Below, piece after piece: positions 8,931 through 25,255 of a stretch of 64,000 bases of DNA (positions are counted from its first letter, which is position 1; each line of letters begins with the position of its first letter). Where the stretch lies: NCBI GenBank assembly GCA_017304135.1, contig JAFLBB010000018.1:16909-80908 (forward strand), read 5' to 3'. Position numbers and translations under genes: made by a program. The DNA comes from Acidobacteriota bacterium. GTDB taxonomy: Bacteria > Acidobacteriota > Terriglobia > Bryobacterales > Bryobacteraceae. The notes beneath the pieces are model-generated. The model did no database searches, was not told the DNA's origin, and saw only the letters and a list, made by a program, of their open reading frames with translations.

Positions 8931-9971
8931 TTACCTCAGCTCCTCCATGATCTCATCCAGGGCCTCCTGCGAGGGACGCGTGAGGGTTTCCGGCAACGCC
9001 GCCAGCGGCGTGTCGGTCATATTGAGCGTTTCGTAGAAGTCTTTCGTCTGCGTGTTGATGTAGAAGATGCCGGTGACCACTTCCTGCTTTTCTTCGGCTT
9101 CGTGCAGGACGCGGATGGCGGCCATCTTGTCGGTAGGATCGTAGTCGCGGCCCAGCTTCTTGACGCGCAAGACGCTACCGTCGTGCAGTGTCACATCCTG
9201 CGAGTCGCCTTCCTCCATCTCCAGGTGAATGTCCTCGTAGTGCGGGATGAAGTCCAGTTCGTGCAGCGCCACATCGTGTTCCTTGACGTAGGCATAGGAC
9301 ATAGTCGAACCAGCGTGGTCGTTGAAGGTCACGCAGGGGCTGATGACGTCGATAATGCTCAGTCCCTTGTGGGCGATGGCGGCCTTGAGGATGGCCTGCA
9401 ACTGCTTCTTATCACCGCTGAAGGTGCGGGCCACCAGTGTCGCGCCAAGTTCGATGCCGAGCAGGCAGCAGTCGAGCTTGTGCATCTCGTTCAACGCCCC
9501 ACCCTTGGACTTGGCGCCGTAGTCGGAAGTGGCCGAGAACTGGCCCTTGGTGAGGCCGTAGACTCCGTTGTCCTCAATGATGTAGACCAGCGGCAGGTTG
9601 CGCCGCAGCATGTGGACGAACTGCCCGATACCGATCGAAGCCGTGTCGCCGTCGCCGGTGACCACCACGCCCAGCAGGTCGCGGTTGGCGAGCATGGCTC
9701 CCGTGGCCACCGAGGCCGCCCGGCCATGCACGGAGTTGAAGCCGTGCGCCAAATTCAGGAAGTAGGCCGGTGACTTCGACGAGCAGCCAATGCCGGAGAA
9801 CTTCGCCACCTTCCATGGCTGAACGCCCATCTCGTAAAACACTTCGACAATGCGTTCGCTCACGGCGTTATGGCCGCAGCCGGCACACAGGGTCGTCTTG
9901 CTGCCTTTGTAGTGCAGCACCTCCAACCCGATCCGGTTGGTCTTTTTGGGGGGAACGGCCGTGGTACTCAT
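8931..9971 (-). CDS. korB: 2-oxoacid:ferredoxin oxidoreductase beta subunit
   Basis: 346 aa. Thiamine diphosphate-binding subunit: CAGCGHNAVSERIVEVFYEMG, the ThDP/Mg motif VVVTGDGDTASIGIGQFVHMLRRN, and NGVYGLTKGQFSATSDYGAKSKGG. Together with the alpha subunit it decarboxylates a 2-oxoacid, most likely 2-oxoglutarate, to the acyl-CoA with reduction of ferredoxin. No ferredoxin domain is fused. The ATG overlaps the korA stop (ATGA), confirming an operon. The 2-oxoglutarate preference is inferred from resemblance to KorB and could instead be pyruvate. Confidence 0.92.
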   Translation of the reverse strand: MSTTAVPPKKTNRIGLEVLHYKGSKTTLCAGCGHNAVSERIVEVFYEMGVQPWKVAKFSGIGCSSKSPAYFLNLAHGFNSVHGRAASVATGAMLANRDLLGVVVTGDGDTASIGIGQFVHMLRRNLPLVYIIEDNGVYGLTKGQFSATSDYGAKSKGGALNEMHKLDCCLLGIELGATLVARTFSGDKKQLQAILKAAIAHKGLSIIDVISPCVTFNDHAGSTMSYAYVKEHDVALHELDFIPHYEDIHLEMEEGDSQDVTLHDGSVLRVKKLGRDYDPTDKMAAIRVLHEAEEKQEVVTGIFYINTQTKDFYETLNMTDTPLAALPETLTRPSQEALDEIMEELR

Positions 9972-11809
9972 TCTGCCTCCTTGCCGCGGATGTCGTCGGT
10001 GATGGAACGGGCGTCAATCGGCAGCCCGTTGTAGTAACGGAGGCTACGCAGCTTGGCCACGCGCGCCGGCGTCAGGTCGAGTTGCATCAGCTGGTGCAGC
10101 TGCCCGTCGCGGTTCTGGTCGACGATATAGACCCGCTCGTGCCGGTCGATGAACTCGTTGAGCTCGTCCGGATAGGGATAGGCCCGCACACGAAAGGTGC
10201 TCGTCGGCATGTTGTATTCGCGCATCAGCTGGTCCTGGCTCTCAAGGCCCGCTTCGCGCGAAGTGCCGCAATAGACCATACCGATCTTCGCGCCGTCAAG
10301 GCAGTTCACCTCGGGACGCGGCGCGGCGTGGCGGATTGACTCAAACTTCCGCGTGAGCCGGTCCACGTTGTTCACATAGTCTTCCGGCCGTTCGCTGTAC
10401 TGCGCCTTCTCATTGTGGCCCGAGCCGCGCGTGAAGTAGCTGGCCGCGGGGTGATTGGTTCCGGGCAGCGTTCGGTAGCCCACACCATCGCCGTCCACGT
10501 CTCGATAGCGCTCAAAGCCGCCGAGGCGCTCCAGATCGTCGGAACTGAGCACCTTTCCCCGGTTGAGCGGCTGATCGGAAACCGGGAAGGGATCCGAGGC
10601 CCACACGTTCATGCCCAGGTCGAGGTCGGTATTGATAAAGACGGGGGTCTGGAAGTGCTCCGCCAGGTCAAAGGCTTCGCCCGCCATCGAGAAGCACTCT
10701 TCCGGCCCCGAAGGGAACAGGATCGGATGGCGCGTGTCGCCATGCGAAAGCACTGCGTTGGACAAGATGTCGCCCTGCATCGTGCGCGTCGGCAAGCCCG
10801 TCGAGGGGCCCACCCGCTGTACGTCGACGATCACCGCCGGGATGTCGGTGTAGTAAGCCAGACCGACAAACTCGGACATCAGGGAGACGCCCGGGCCGGA
10901 GGTCGCCGTCATCGCGCGGGCGCCGGCCCACGATGCGCCGATCACCATGCCGATCGAGGCCAGCTCGTCCTCGGCCTGCACCACGGCGTAGGTGCCCTTG
11001 CCGTCAGGCCCCGTGCGCAGCCGCCTCAGGTACACCATCATCTGCTCCACGAGGGTCGAGGAAGGGGTGATCGGATACCAGGCGACAAAGGTGCAGCCGG
11101 CATACACACAGCCCAGCGCCGTGGCCGCGTTGCCGTCAATGATGAACTTGTCCTTGTTCCCGTCCATCCGCTCCAGATGGTAAGGCTGTTCGACCTTGAC
11201 ATTCTCCTGTGCCCAGTTGAAGCCGGCCTGCGCCGCGCCCCAGTTCAGTTCCGCCGCCTTCACTTTCTTCGGGCCGAACTGCTTGAACAGGGCCTTGTGG
11301 ATCTCCTCCATGTCGATATCGAGCAGGAAGGCCAGCACCCCGTCGTAGATCATGTTCTTGACCAGCTTGCGCAGCTTCGGCTCAGGACACGCCGGGCCCA
11401 CCAGCTTGTCAAACGGCACGGGAACCATGATCAGGTCCGAGCGCAATTCGTTCAGCTTCAGCGGTTCGTCGTAGACAAGGACGCGGCCCGGTTCCAGCTC
11501 CAGGCAATCCTGACGCGCCGTTTCCGGGTTCATGGCCACCAGGAAATCCACTTCCTTCTTCCGGCCAATCCAGCCGTGTTTGGAAGCGCGGATGGTAAAC
11601 CAGGTCGGCAAGCCCTGAATGTTCGAGGGGAACATGTTCTTGCCGCTCACCGGGATGCCCATCTGAAAGATGGCCCGCATCAGCACGATGTTGGATGTCT
11701 GGCTGCCGCTTCCATTTGCCGTGGCAACCTGTAGGGAAAAATCATTCACGATGCGTTGCGGCACCGCGCCACCGCCCTCTCGGGCAAGTGAGGTGAGGGT
11801 CGTCGACAT
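9968..11809 (-). CDS. korA: 2-oxoacid:ferredoxin oxidoreductase, fused gamma-alpha subunit
   Basis: 613 aa. Residues about 20-190 are the gamma domain (FSLQVATANGSGSQTSNIVLMRAIFQMGIPVSGKNMFPSNIQGLPTW), followed by the alpha domain starting FIIDGNAATALGCVYAGCTFVAWYPITPSSTLVEQM, with GVSLMSEFVGLAYYTDIPAVIVDVQRVGPSTGLPT characteristic of KorA, and a C-terminal transketolase-like domain. Gamma-alpha fusion is the usual KorA arrangement in aerobes with a ferredoxin-linked TCA cycle. The ATG at 11809 has GGAGGT about 11 nt upstream and a recognisable promoter at 11867-11895. Confidence 0.93.
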   Translation of the reverse strand: MSTTLTSLAREGGGAVPQRIVNDFSLQVATANGSGSQTSNIVLMRAIFQMGIPVSGKNMFPSNIQGLPTWFTIRASKHGWIGRKKEVDFLVAMNPETARQDCLELEPGRVLVYDEPLKLNELRSDLIMVPVPFDKLVGPACPEPKLRKLVKNMIYDGVLAFLLDIDMEEIHKALFKQFGPKKVKAAELNWGAAQAGFNWAQENVKVEQPYHLERMDGNKDKFIIDGNAATALGCVYAGCTFVAWYPITPSSTLVEQMMVYLRRLRTGPDGKGTYAVVQAEDELASIGMVIGASWAGARAMTATSGPGVSLMSEFVGLAYYTDIPAVIVDVQRVGPSTGLPTRTMQGDILSNAVLSHGDTRHPILFPSGPEECFSMAGEAFDLAEHFQTPVFINTDLDLGMNVWASDPFPVSDQPLNRGKVLSSDDLERLGGFERYRDVDGDGVGYRTLPGTNHPAASYFTRGSGHNEKAQYSERPEDYVNNVDRLTRKFESIRHAAPRPEVNCLDGAKIGMVYCGTSREAGLESQDQLMREYNMPTSTFRVRAYPYPDELNEFIDRHERVYIVDQNRDGQLHQLMQLDLTPARVAKLRSLRYYNGLPIDARSITDDIRGKEAE

Positions 11810-11866
11810 CTAGGTCGCATACCTCCGGTTCTTTATGTGAGTACGGACAAGCGCCGCCCCGCCTGG

Positions 11867-11895
11867 ATTATATGCAAATTAGGGACCGGAGTGAA
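11867..11895 (-). promoter_or_regulatory. Predicted sigma70 promoter of korAB
   Basis: On the minus strand TATAAT (11872-11867) is preceded after 17 bp by TTCACT (11895-11890, four of six matches to TTGACA). The start of transcription would fall near 11860, giving a leader of about 50 nt. The rest of the 11810-12052 gap holds no gene I can see. Confidence 0.65.
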
Positions 11896-12052
11896 TCCGC
11901 CTCGATTTTCAGCAGCGTCTTCAATAAGCGTGGCGAATCCGTGGAAGAACACAACAGGGTCACTGGGTGAGAACACACCAGCGCATGCCCCAGGTGCTGC
12001 GCCAGATGCGCACCATCCGGCTCAGTCCCGCTTCGTGGAACCCGAATCGAGC

Positions 12053-13999
12053 CTACCGCTCGTGCGATTCCTCAAGATAGGTATAGCCATATAAGCCGTC
12101 CTCATAGAAGCGCAAGAGCCGCCCTGACTCCTCATACCCGATCCGGTTTTCCCGCACCGCCCGCTCCACATCGCGGCGGAACATGTCGAGCAGGGTCCGG
12201 GCGTTGAACTGGACATAGTCGAGGACCTCAGCCACCGTATCGCCTCGGACCACCGTGTCCAACACCACCTCGCCGTCGCTATTCAGGCTGACGTGCACGG
12301 CGTTGGTGTCGCCGAACAGGTTGTGCAGGTCGCCCAGAATCTCCTGGTAGGCCCCCACCAGGAAAGTGCCCAGATAGTACGGTTCGCCGTTGAAGTTATG
12401 GAGCGGAAGCGTCTTTTTCACATCACGGCGGTCGATGAAGCAGTCCACCTTCCCATCTGAGTCGCAGGAGATGTCGCCCAGCACAGCGTGTCGTGAGGGA
12501 GCCTGGTCAAGCCGGTGGATGGGCATGATGGGGAACAGTTGCTTCACGGCCCAGGAGTCCGGCATCGACTGGAAGAGCGAGAAATTGCAGAAATAGGTGT
12601 CCGAAAGGAGGGAGTCTAGATTTTCAAGCTCCTCCGGCTTCTCGTCCATCTCGGCCACGAGCCGCTGAATGCGGCGGCAGATGGACCAGTAGAAGTTCTC
12701 GGCCATGCTGCGCTGTGCCAGCGGCAGGTAGCCGAGGCTAAACAGGTTGAGGGCCGAGTCCAACGCCTGCTGCGCGTCGTGGAACGCCTCCAGGACGTTC
12801 TTTGTGGTCATCCCCTTATAAGTTTCGATGAGATCCGCGATGGGCTGTTCCAGATCGGCGGGAGTTTCCGCGGGGGGCTCCACCTGTTCACCGAAGCCGC
12901 TCACGCCCAGCACATTGAAGACGAGCACGCTGTGATAGGCGGCCACGGCGCGCCCGCTCTCGCTCACGATGTTGGGATGCGGCACCTCAGCCTCGTCGCA
13001 TACCTGCTGAATGTGGTAGACGACATCGTTGGCGTACTCCTGCAAAGTATAGTTGACGCTCGACTCAAAGTCGGTCTGCGAGCCGTCATAGTCAATTCCC
13101 AGTCCGCCGCCGACGTCGAGAATCTCAAGGCCCGCGCCGTTCTTTTTTAGATCCGCGTAGATGCGCGCGGCCTCGGTCACCGCCGCCTTCACCTGGCGGA
13201 TGTTCGTGATCTGGCTGCCCAGGTGGAAGTGCAGCAGTTGGAGCGTATCCTCCATGCCCATCGCCTTTAGTTGCTCCAGAGCGCGGATGGCTTCCGAAAC
13301 CGTGAGGCCAAACTTGGAGCGGTAACCGCCGCTCGACTTCCAGCGCCCGGAGCCGCGGCTGGCCAGCTTAATGCGCAAGCCGATGACGGGCCGCACACCG
13401 ACGCGCGCGCTGTGTTTCAGGATCAGGTCGAGCTCGGTGTACTTCTCCACCACCGGCGTGATGTTGCGCCCGATCTTGCGCGCCAGCATCACCATCTCGA
13501 TGTATTCATCGTCCTTGAAGCCGTTGCAGATGATGGGCGTGTTGTTGTCGGCCACGGCGAGCACCGCGAGCAGTTCCGGTTTCGAACCGGCCTCAAGCCC
13601 GTAGTTGTACTGCTTGCCGTAGCGCACCACCTCTTCGATCACCTGCCGCTGCTGGTTCACCTTGATCGGGTAGACCAGTGAATAGTTGCCCGTGTAGCTG
13701 TGTTCGCGAATGGCGTTGGTGAAGGCGCCATGCAGTTCGCTCAGCCTGTGCTGCAACAGCTCGCCAAAACGGATCAGCAGCGGCAGCGAGATGCCGCGCA
13801 ACACCAGTGTGTCCACCAGTTGCTTGAGGTCAATCGAGCGCGTGGCCTCTTTGGTCGGGTGCACCCAGACGCTCCCGTTGGCGCCCACGGAGAAATAGCC
13901 TTGGCCCCACCGGGACACGTCATACAGCTCGGTGGCGTCGGTGACGGTCCACCGTTCGGTCGGTTCCCACGTAGCGTTGTCGGCGACTTTCACACTCAA
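12053..13999 (-). CDS. speA: Biosynthetic arginine decarboxylase
   Basis: About 648 aa, PLP-dependent, alanine-racemase-fold group III decarboxylase converting arginine to agmatine for polyamine synthesis. Landmarks: YSLVYPIKVNQQRQVIEEV with the PLP lysine, NYGLEAGSKPELL, LQLLHFHLGSQITNIRQVKAAV, the glycine-rich phosphate loop ILDVGGGLGIDYDGS, IVSESGRAV, and YFCNFSLFQSMPDSWAV containing the second-subunit active-site region. The frame opens at a GTG at 14011 but that codon sits inside the AGGAGGTG Shine-Dalgarno; the TTG at 13999 is correctly spaced and is my choice. No agmatine-processing gene is nearby. Confidence 0.95.
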   Translation of the reverse strand: MSVKVADNATWEPTERWTVTDATELYDVSRWGQGYFSVGANGSVWVHPTKEATRSIDLKQLVDTLVLRGISLPLLIRFGELLQHRLSELHGAFTNAIREHSYTGNYSLVYPIKVNQQRQVIEEVVRYGKQYNYGLEAGSKPELLAVLAVADNNTPIICNGFKDDEYIEMVMLARKIGRNITPVVEKYTELDLILKHSARVGVRPVIGLRIKLASRGSGRWKSSGGYRSKFGLTVSEAIRALEQLKAMGMEDTLQLLHFHLGSQITNIRQVKAAVTEAARIYADLKKNGAGLEILDVGGGLGIDYDGSQTDFESSVNYTLQEYANDVVYHIQQVCDEAEVPHPNIVSESGRAVAAYHSVLVFNVLGVSGFGEQVEPPAETPADLEQPIADLIETYKGMTTKNVLEAFHDAQQALDSALNLFSLGYLPLAQRSMAENFYWSICRRIQRLVAEMDEKPEELENLDSLLSDTYFCNFSLFQSMPDSWAVKQLFPIMPIHRLDQAPSRHAVLGDISCDSDGKVDCFIDRRDVKKTLPLHNFNGEPYYLGTFLVGAYQEILGDLHNLFGDTNAVHVSLNSDGEVVLDTVVRGDTVAEVLDYVQFNARTLLDMFRRDVERAVRENRIGYEESGRLLRFYEDGLYGYTYLEESHER

Positions 14000-14085
14000 C
14001 TGGACACACACCTCCTGAACCTACAGTGTCGGGCCAAGGGCAGGTGCGCCGCAACAGGAATTTCAGCCTCGCCCGGGTCTGCCCA

Positions 14086-14640
14086 TTACGGTTTAGTTAC
14101 CCTGCCTGCGTGGGCGCTGTGTCGAACACCGAGACCGCGATGAATGAGATCGGCATCCACGGAAGTGAATTTGAGCTTGCGCACCCGAATTAGGTGGTGG
14201 TCGTCCTCGTCCCAAGTGGCTTTCATCAGGCCCTGTTCAGAGTGGCGGTCAATGCCTTGTAGCAGGTGGCCCACTTCGTGGGCGATGATGTGGCCCAGCA
14301 GGTCGCCCCGCAAGGGCTCCTGATAACGGTTGATGCGATCGGCGAAGATGCGAATCGTGCGGCCTTCATAGGGCATCGCGTAGGCTACGGCGAATTTGCC
14401 TTGCCGTCCTTGGTTGGCCTTTGGAAATCCGATGTGAACATCGCCCTGGCGTGGATCGGCGGGGCATTGCCTCTGTATCTGCACGGCGATTTCCCGGTAC
14501 AGATCGCGGGCGATCCACAGAGCCTTTTGCAGCGTTCTGAAATTCACCTGCGCGCCTTCCACGCACACACTCACAGTGTGCAGTGCGGAGGCGGCTATCA
14601 GGGAAACGGCCAGAATCGACCCAATCCAAAGACCTCTCAT
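14086..14640 (-). CDS. Exported zincin-type metalloprotease
   Basis: 184 aa. A signal peptide (residues 1-22, GLWIGSILAVSLIAASALHTVS) precedes a short domain with the zinc signature HIIAHEVGHLLQG (HEXXH plus G-H-L context) and a downstream HSEQGLMKATWDEDD which may give the Met-turn. The frame is open upstream, but the ATG at 14640 follows GAGGTGA and begins the signal peptide. The protein would act in the periplasm or outside; substrate unknown. It overlaps nothing, as the serine hydrolase gene begins divergently at 14777. Confidence 0.75.
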   Translation of the reverse strand: MRGLWIGSILAVSLIAASALHTVSVCVEGAQVNFRTLQKALWIARDLYREIAVQIQRQCPADPRQGDVHIGFPKANQGRQGKFAVAYAMPYEGRTIRIFADRINRYQEPLRGDLLGHIIAHEVGHLLQGIDRHSEQGLMKATWDEDDHHLIRVRKLKFTSVDADLIHRGLGVRHSAHAGRVTKP

Positions 14641-14761
14641 CGCGCTCACCTCGGGTTGGAAAGCGGAGGTCGAGGGAAAAGTCCGCCAGACAGGGCGGCG
14701 GGCCACGGCCTGGGCCAGACGCGCCGGCCAGGGGGGATTTGACTCACCCCGGCTATCCCGA

Positions 14762-14767
14762 TAGCAT
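14762..14767 (+). promoter_or_regulatory. Candidate -10 hexamer of a leaderless transcript
   Basis: TAGCAT nine bases before the ATG at 14777, no Shine-Dalgarno. Confidence 0.35.
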
Positions 14768-14776
14768 CGAAACTTC

Positions 14777-15807
14777 ATGACCCGTCGCGAGTTGTTGTCG
14801 AGCCTGGCGCTGGCGTTGCGGGCGCCCAACACCGCCGCCGCGGAAAAGCTGCTGTCGGCCGCCGTTGCCTCCGGCAAACTGCGGGCGGCCTCGCTCTACG
14901 TGCGCGAGGGGAACTCGGTGCTGAGCAAAGGTTTCGGCGCGGCCACGCCCGAAACTCCGTTCCTGCTGGCATCCATCACGAAGCCGATGACGGCGGTGGG
15001 CCTCATGCACCTGGTCGATCACCGCGAGTTGAGTCTCGCCGATCCGGTGCGAAAGTACATCCCCGAGTTCGCCGGCGACGAGAGAGACCGCATCACCGTC
15101 CACATGCTGCTCACCCATACCTCCGGACTGCCCGACATGCTGCCGGAGAACGAAGTGCTGCGCAAACGCCACGCTCCTCTTTCCGAGTTCGTCGCCGCCA
15201 CCTGCAAAACACCACTGCTGTTCAGCCCCGGCACGGCGATGAAGTATCAGAGCATGGGCATTCTGCTGGCGGCCGAGATTGCCCAGCGCATCACGAAGAC
15301 CCCATTCCCACAATTCCTCCGCACCAACATCTTTCTCCCGCTGGTGATGCGCGAAACCTCGCTCGGCCTGGGCGGGCGCGCCGTCCCCGACACAGCCCAG
15401 TGCCAGGTGGAGGGCAACGACGACTGGAACTGGAACAGCCCCTACTGGCGTAACCTGGGAGCACCCTGGGGAGGCGCGCACGCGACGGCGGAAAACGTGG
15501 CCAGGTTCTTGCGCTCGTTCCTGATGGGCGACGGCCGCGTCGTGCGGCCGGCCACCGGACAGATGATGATCACCAACCAAAACACGAAGTTGAAGGATCC
15601 CTGGGGCATCGGCTTCTCCGTGAAGCCCGGCAGCTTTGCGCGGCGTTGCTCGGCGGCCACCTTCGGCCATAGCGGTTCCACCGGAACGCTTTCGTGGGCC
15701 GACCCGCTTACCGGAGCCTGCTTCGTCCTGCTCACCACCTGGCCTGCCGAACAATCGAGCAAAGCCCTGCTCCACCCCGTTTCAGACCATATTTCGGAGG
15801 CTGTCGT

Positions 15808-15811
<4 letters not shown>
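14777..15811 (+). CDS. Serine hydrolase, beta-lactamase class C / PBP4 family
   Basis: 344 aa. Shows the SxxK nucleophile motif (LLASITKPMTAVGLMHLVD, residue about 66), the second motif as YQS (KYQSMGILLAAEIAQRIT; YxN in classical enzymes), and an HSG triad near the C-terminus (TFGHSGSTGTLSWAD). HTSGLPDM is the usual structural motif. The N-terminus MTRRELLSSLALALRAP resembles a short twin-arginine/export signal. Members include esterases, D-aminopeptidases and transpeptidase-like enzymes, so the substrate is open. Its stop overlaps the ATG of the S9 peptidase (ATGA), implying one operon. Confidence 0.87.
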
Positions 15812-22524
<6,713 letters not shown>

Positions 22525-22549
<25 letters not shown>

Positions 22550-23922
22550 GGAACACGCGCACAACGGACCCGCCCGGCCTCCGCCTGCGGGCCTGTGCGC
22601 TTCTGAACCGCCGCCTGTTCCTCGGCGCTCTTCCGGCCGCCTCACTGGCCGCGCCCGCCGAGCCGTTTCTCACGCCCGCCCGCTTCGGCGCCAAAGCCGA
22701 CGGGCACGCCCTCGACACCAAGGCGCTGCAAGCCGCCATCGACGCCTGCGCCCGCTCCGGCGGCGGTACCGTGCTGCTGCCCGCCGGACGCTATCTCACC
22801 GGAACACTGTTTCTGCGCGGCCGCGTCACGCTTCACCTCACCGCCGGCGCGGTGTTGCTCGGCAGCACGAACCTCGCTGACTACCCCGTGACCGTGGCCA
22901 GGCTGCGCTCCTACACCGACAACTACACCGACAAGAGCCTGCTCTACGGGGAGGACCTCCAGGACGTCACCATCGAAGGCACGGGCGTGATCGACGGCCA
23001 GGGCAAGGCGTTCTCCGGCCCATACAAAGTCCGCCCCTACACGCTTCGCTTCGTCAACTGCCGCCGCGTCAAAGTCCACGACATCGCCTTCCTCGACTCG
23101 CCGATGTGGGTCCAGCACTACCTCGCCTGCGACGATCTCGCGATCCGCGGCATCACCGTCCGCAGCCGCGCCAATGCCAATAACGACGGCATCGACATCG
23201 ACGCCTGCTCGCGCGTCCGCATCTCCGATTGCGACATCGACTCCGGCGACGATGCCCTGGTTCTCAAGAGCACGCTGGCCCGCCCCTGCCGTCAGGTCAC
23301 CGTCACCAACTGCGTGCTCTCCTCGCACTGCAACGCCTTCAAGCTGGGTACGGAGTCCAACGGCGGCTTCGAGGACATCCTGTTCAGCAACTCGGCCATC
23401 CACGACACACGGCTCTCGGGGATTGCGCTGGAATGCGTGGACGGCGGCCGGCTGGAGCGCATCCAGGTAGCCGGCATCTCGATGAATGGCGTCGGCGCGC
23501 CTCTCTTCATCCGCCTCGGCGACCGCGGCCGCCCCTTCCTCACCGGCGGCGAACGCCAGCCACCGGGCACCCTGCGCAACGTCATCATCCGCGACGTCCA
23601 GGCCACCCGCGCCAGCGCCATCGGCTGCGCCCTCTCCGGACTTCCCGGCCACCCCATCGAGCAGGTCACGCTCGACAACCTGAACCTGGAGTTCGAAGGC
23701 GGCGGTAAGCCGGCCCACCTTCCGGGCGCTGTTCCCGAGCTGCCTGACAAGTACCCGGAGCACTGGATGTTCGGCGCCCTGCCCGCCTTCGGACTCTACT
23801 GCCGCCACATCCGCGGCCTGACGCTGCGCGGTGTCCGCCTCTCCGCCGCCAGTCCCGACGAGCGGCCACCACTTGCGGTTGAAGATGTGGAAGGACTCGA
23901 CGGTTCGGTCAACACCCGCTGA
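22525..23922 (+). CDS. Glycoside hydrolase family 28 (polygalacturonase-like), exported
   Basis: Right-handed parallel beta-helix. Starts FGAKADGHALDTKALQAAIDACARSGGGTVLLPAGRYLTGTLFLRGRVTLHL. The catalytic motifs are NNDGIDIDAC (NxD), DSGDDALVLKS (DD), SSHCNAFKLGTESNGG (GHG variant NAFKLGTE) and a downstream RI/K-type region, as in GH28. It should hydrolyse galacturonan or rhamnogalacturonan. The ATG at 22525 lies inside the preceding gene; the export signal itself (NRRLFLGALPAASLAAPA, Tat-like) begins at CTG 22603, which has no canonical start nearer than 22525, so the true start is uncertain (465 aa from 22525, 439 aa from 22603). Confidence 0.88.
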
Positions 23923-23953
23923 GCGAAACCACCCAGAAGCGCCACCGCCCCCG

Positions 23954-25204
23954 CTATCCCCTCAGTTCCCGCAGCGCGTCAAACATAGCCACGATGTTCT
24001 CCACCGGCGTCCGCGCCTGCACGTTGTGGACGGCGTTGAACACATACCCGCCGCCGCGCGAGAAGATAGCGGCGTGGCGCAACACCTGTTCCCGCACCTC
24101 TGCGGGTGTGCCAAACGCCAGCGTCTTCTGTGTATCCACCCCGCCGCCCCAGAACACCAGCCGGTCGCCGTATGTCGACTTGAGGAACTCCGGCTCCATA
24201 CCCAAGGCCGACACCTGCACCGGGTTCAGGATGTCGAAGCCGGCGTCGAGAAAGGCGTCCAAAAACCGCACCACCGAGCCGCAGGAGTGCTTAAATACCT
24301 TCCACTCCGTGTTGCCGTGGATCCAGTCCGTCACCTGCCGGTAGTAGGGCAGCCACAACTCGCGGAAGGTGGCTTCCGAACAGAATGTGGACTTCTGGGT
24401 CCCAAAATCGGTCCCGCAGAGGTAAATCACGTCCACGCAGCCGCCCGCGCGCTCATTCGCACGGCGCAGGTTCTCGAGCAGAATCTCACACTGCCGGGAA
24501 AAGACGCCGTGGATGTAGTCGGGCCGGCTGCGAATGGACATGTACCATTCGGCCACGTCGCGGATGCCCTTCGGCTCCCGCAGGCTGACGCCGGGCACAT
24601 TGGCAATGTCGCCGAACCCCGCGCCAAACTTGGCCACCACGGCGCGCCCGGTGGCCCGCGCCGCCTGCGCCGCTGAGGCGAAGTGAGCGAGATCCTCCTC
24701 GGAAAAGCGCCCATACTCCTCCACATTGTCCTCGGGATTGAGTTTTGCCTCGTCGATCGGCTGCTGGCGAATGATGGCGTCAAAGAAGTAGCCACCCGCC
24801 GGCATCCGGCCGCTCGGCGCAAGCGCAGTGTCGCCGCCCGGATGCAGCAGCGTGTCGCCATTGGCGTCCAGCGTCACGTTGAAGTTGCCCGGCACCAGCA
24901 CCTCCAGGCCGTCGTACATCCGCCACGGCTTCCAGTGGTCGAGCGCGAGTGCGTAGTTGGCCTTGCGCGGAATGAGCGCTTCGGTGTCGATGTCGAGCGC
25001 GATTTTGAGGTCTTCATCCAGCCAGCCAAGGCACTGGCTCGGTTCGAAGATCTTCACCAGCCGCGGCTCCAGGCCGTAGTGCCGCCGCAAGGCGGCCACG
25101 CAACTGGCGTGCATTCCCGTAACAGTGGTGGAACCGAAATCGACGGGCAACCGGTCCGGTTCCCGATGGTGGAGGGCGGTGAGCACACGTTCGCGGCGGG
25201 TCAT
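23954..25204 (-). CDS. URO-D-fold methyltransferase-like protein
   Basis: 416 aa. N-terminal MTRRERVLTALHHREPDRLPVDFGST is the standard opening of URO-D/MtaA relatives ('R.R.l.al.h..pDR.Pvd'). It keeps a His-x-Cys pair in FKHSCGSVVRFLDAFLDAGFDILNPVQVSA, but the third ligand position reads FNAVHNVQARTPVENIVAMFDAL, with His in place of Cys. So a metal site of His/Cys/His type is conceivable. The family includes methylcobamide:CoM methyltransferases and many O-demethylation components. It is transcribed divergently from the corrinoid protein gene, 51 bp away, which is the strongest sign that it works with it. Possibly the substrate:corrinoid methyltransferase; this is inference. Confidence 0.75.
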   Translation of the reverse strand: MTRRERVLTALHHREPDRLPVDFGSTTVTGMHASCVAALRRHYGLEPRLVKIFEPSQCLGWLDEDLKIALDIDTEALIPRKANYALALDHWKPWRMYDGLEVLVPGNFNVTLDANGDTLLHPGGDTALAPSGRMPAGGYFFDAIIRQQPIDEAKLNPEDNVEEYGRFSEEDLAHFASAAQAARATGRAVVAKFGAGFGDIANVPGVSLREPKGIRDVAEWYMSIRSRPDYIHGVFSRQCEILLENLRRANERAGGCVDVIYLCGTDFGTQKSTFCSEATFRELWLPYYRQVTDWIHGNTEWKVFKHSCGSVVRFLDAFLDAGFDILNPVQVSALGMEPEFLKSTYGDRLVFWGGGVDTQKTLAFGTPAEVREQVLRHAAIFSRGGGYVFNAVHNVQARTPVENIVAMFDALRELRG

Positions 25205-25255
25205 GGCACCCGGATTGCTGCATGAACGGTGCCAATTCACGAACGGGCGGATACT

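Noticed and set aside
10415..11734. 439-codon plus-strand open frame
   Set aside because: Fully antisense to korA, whose motifs are unmistakable.
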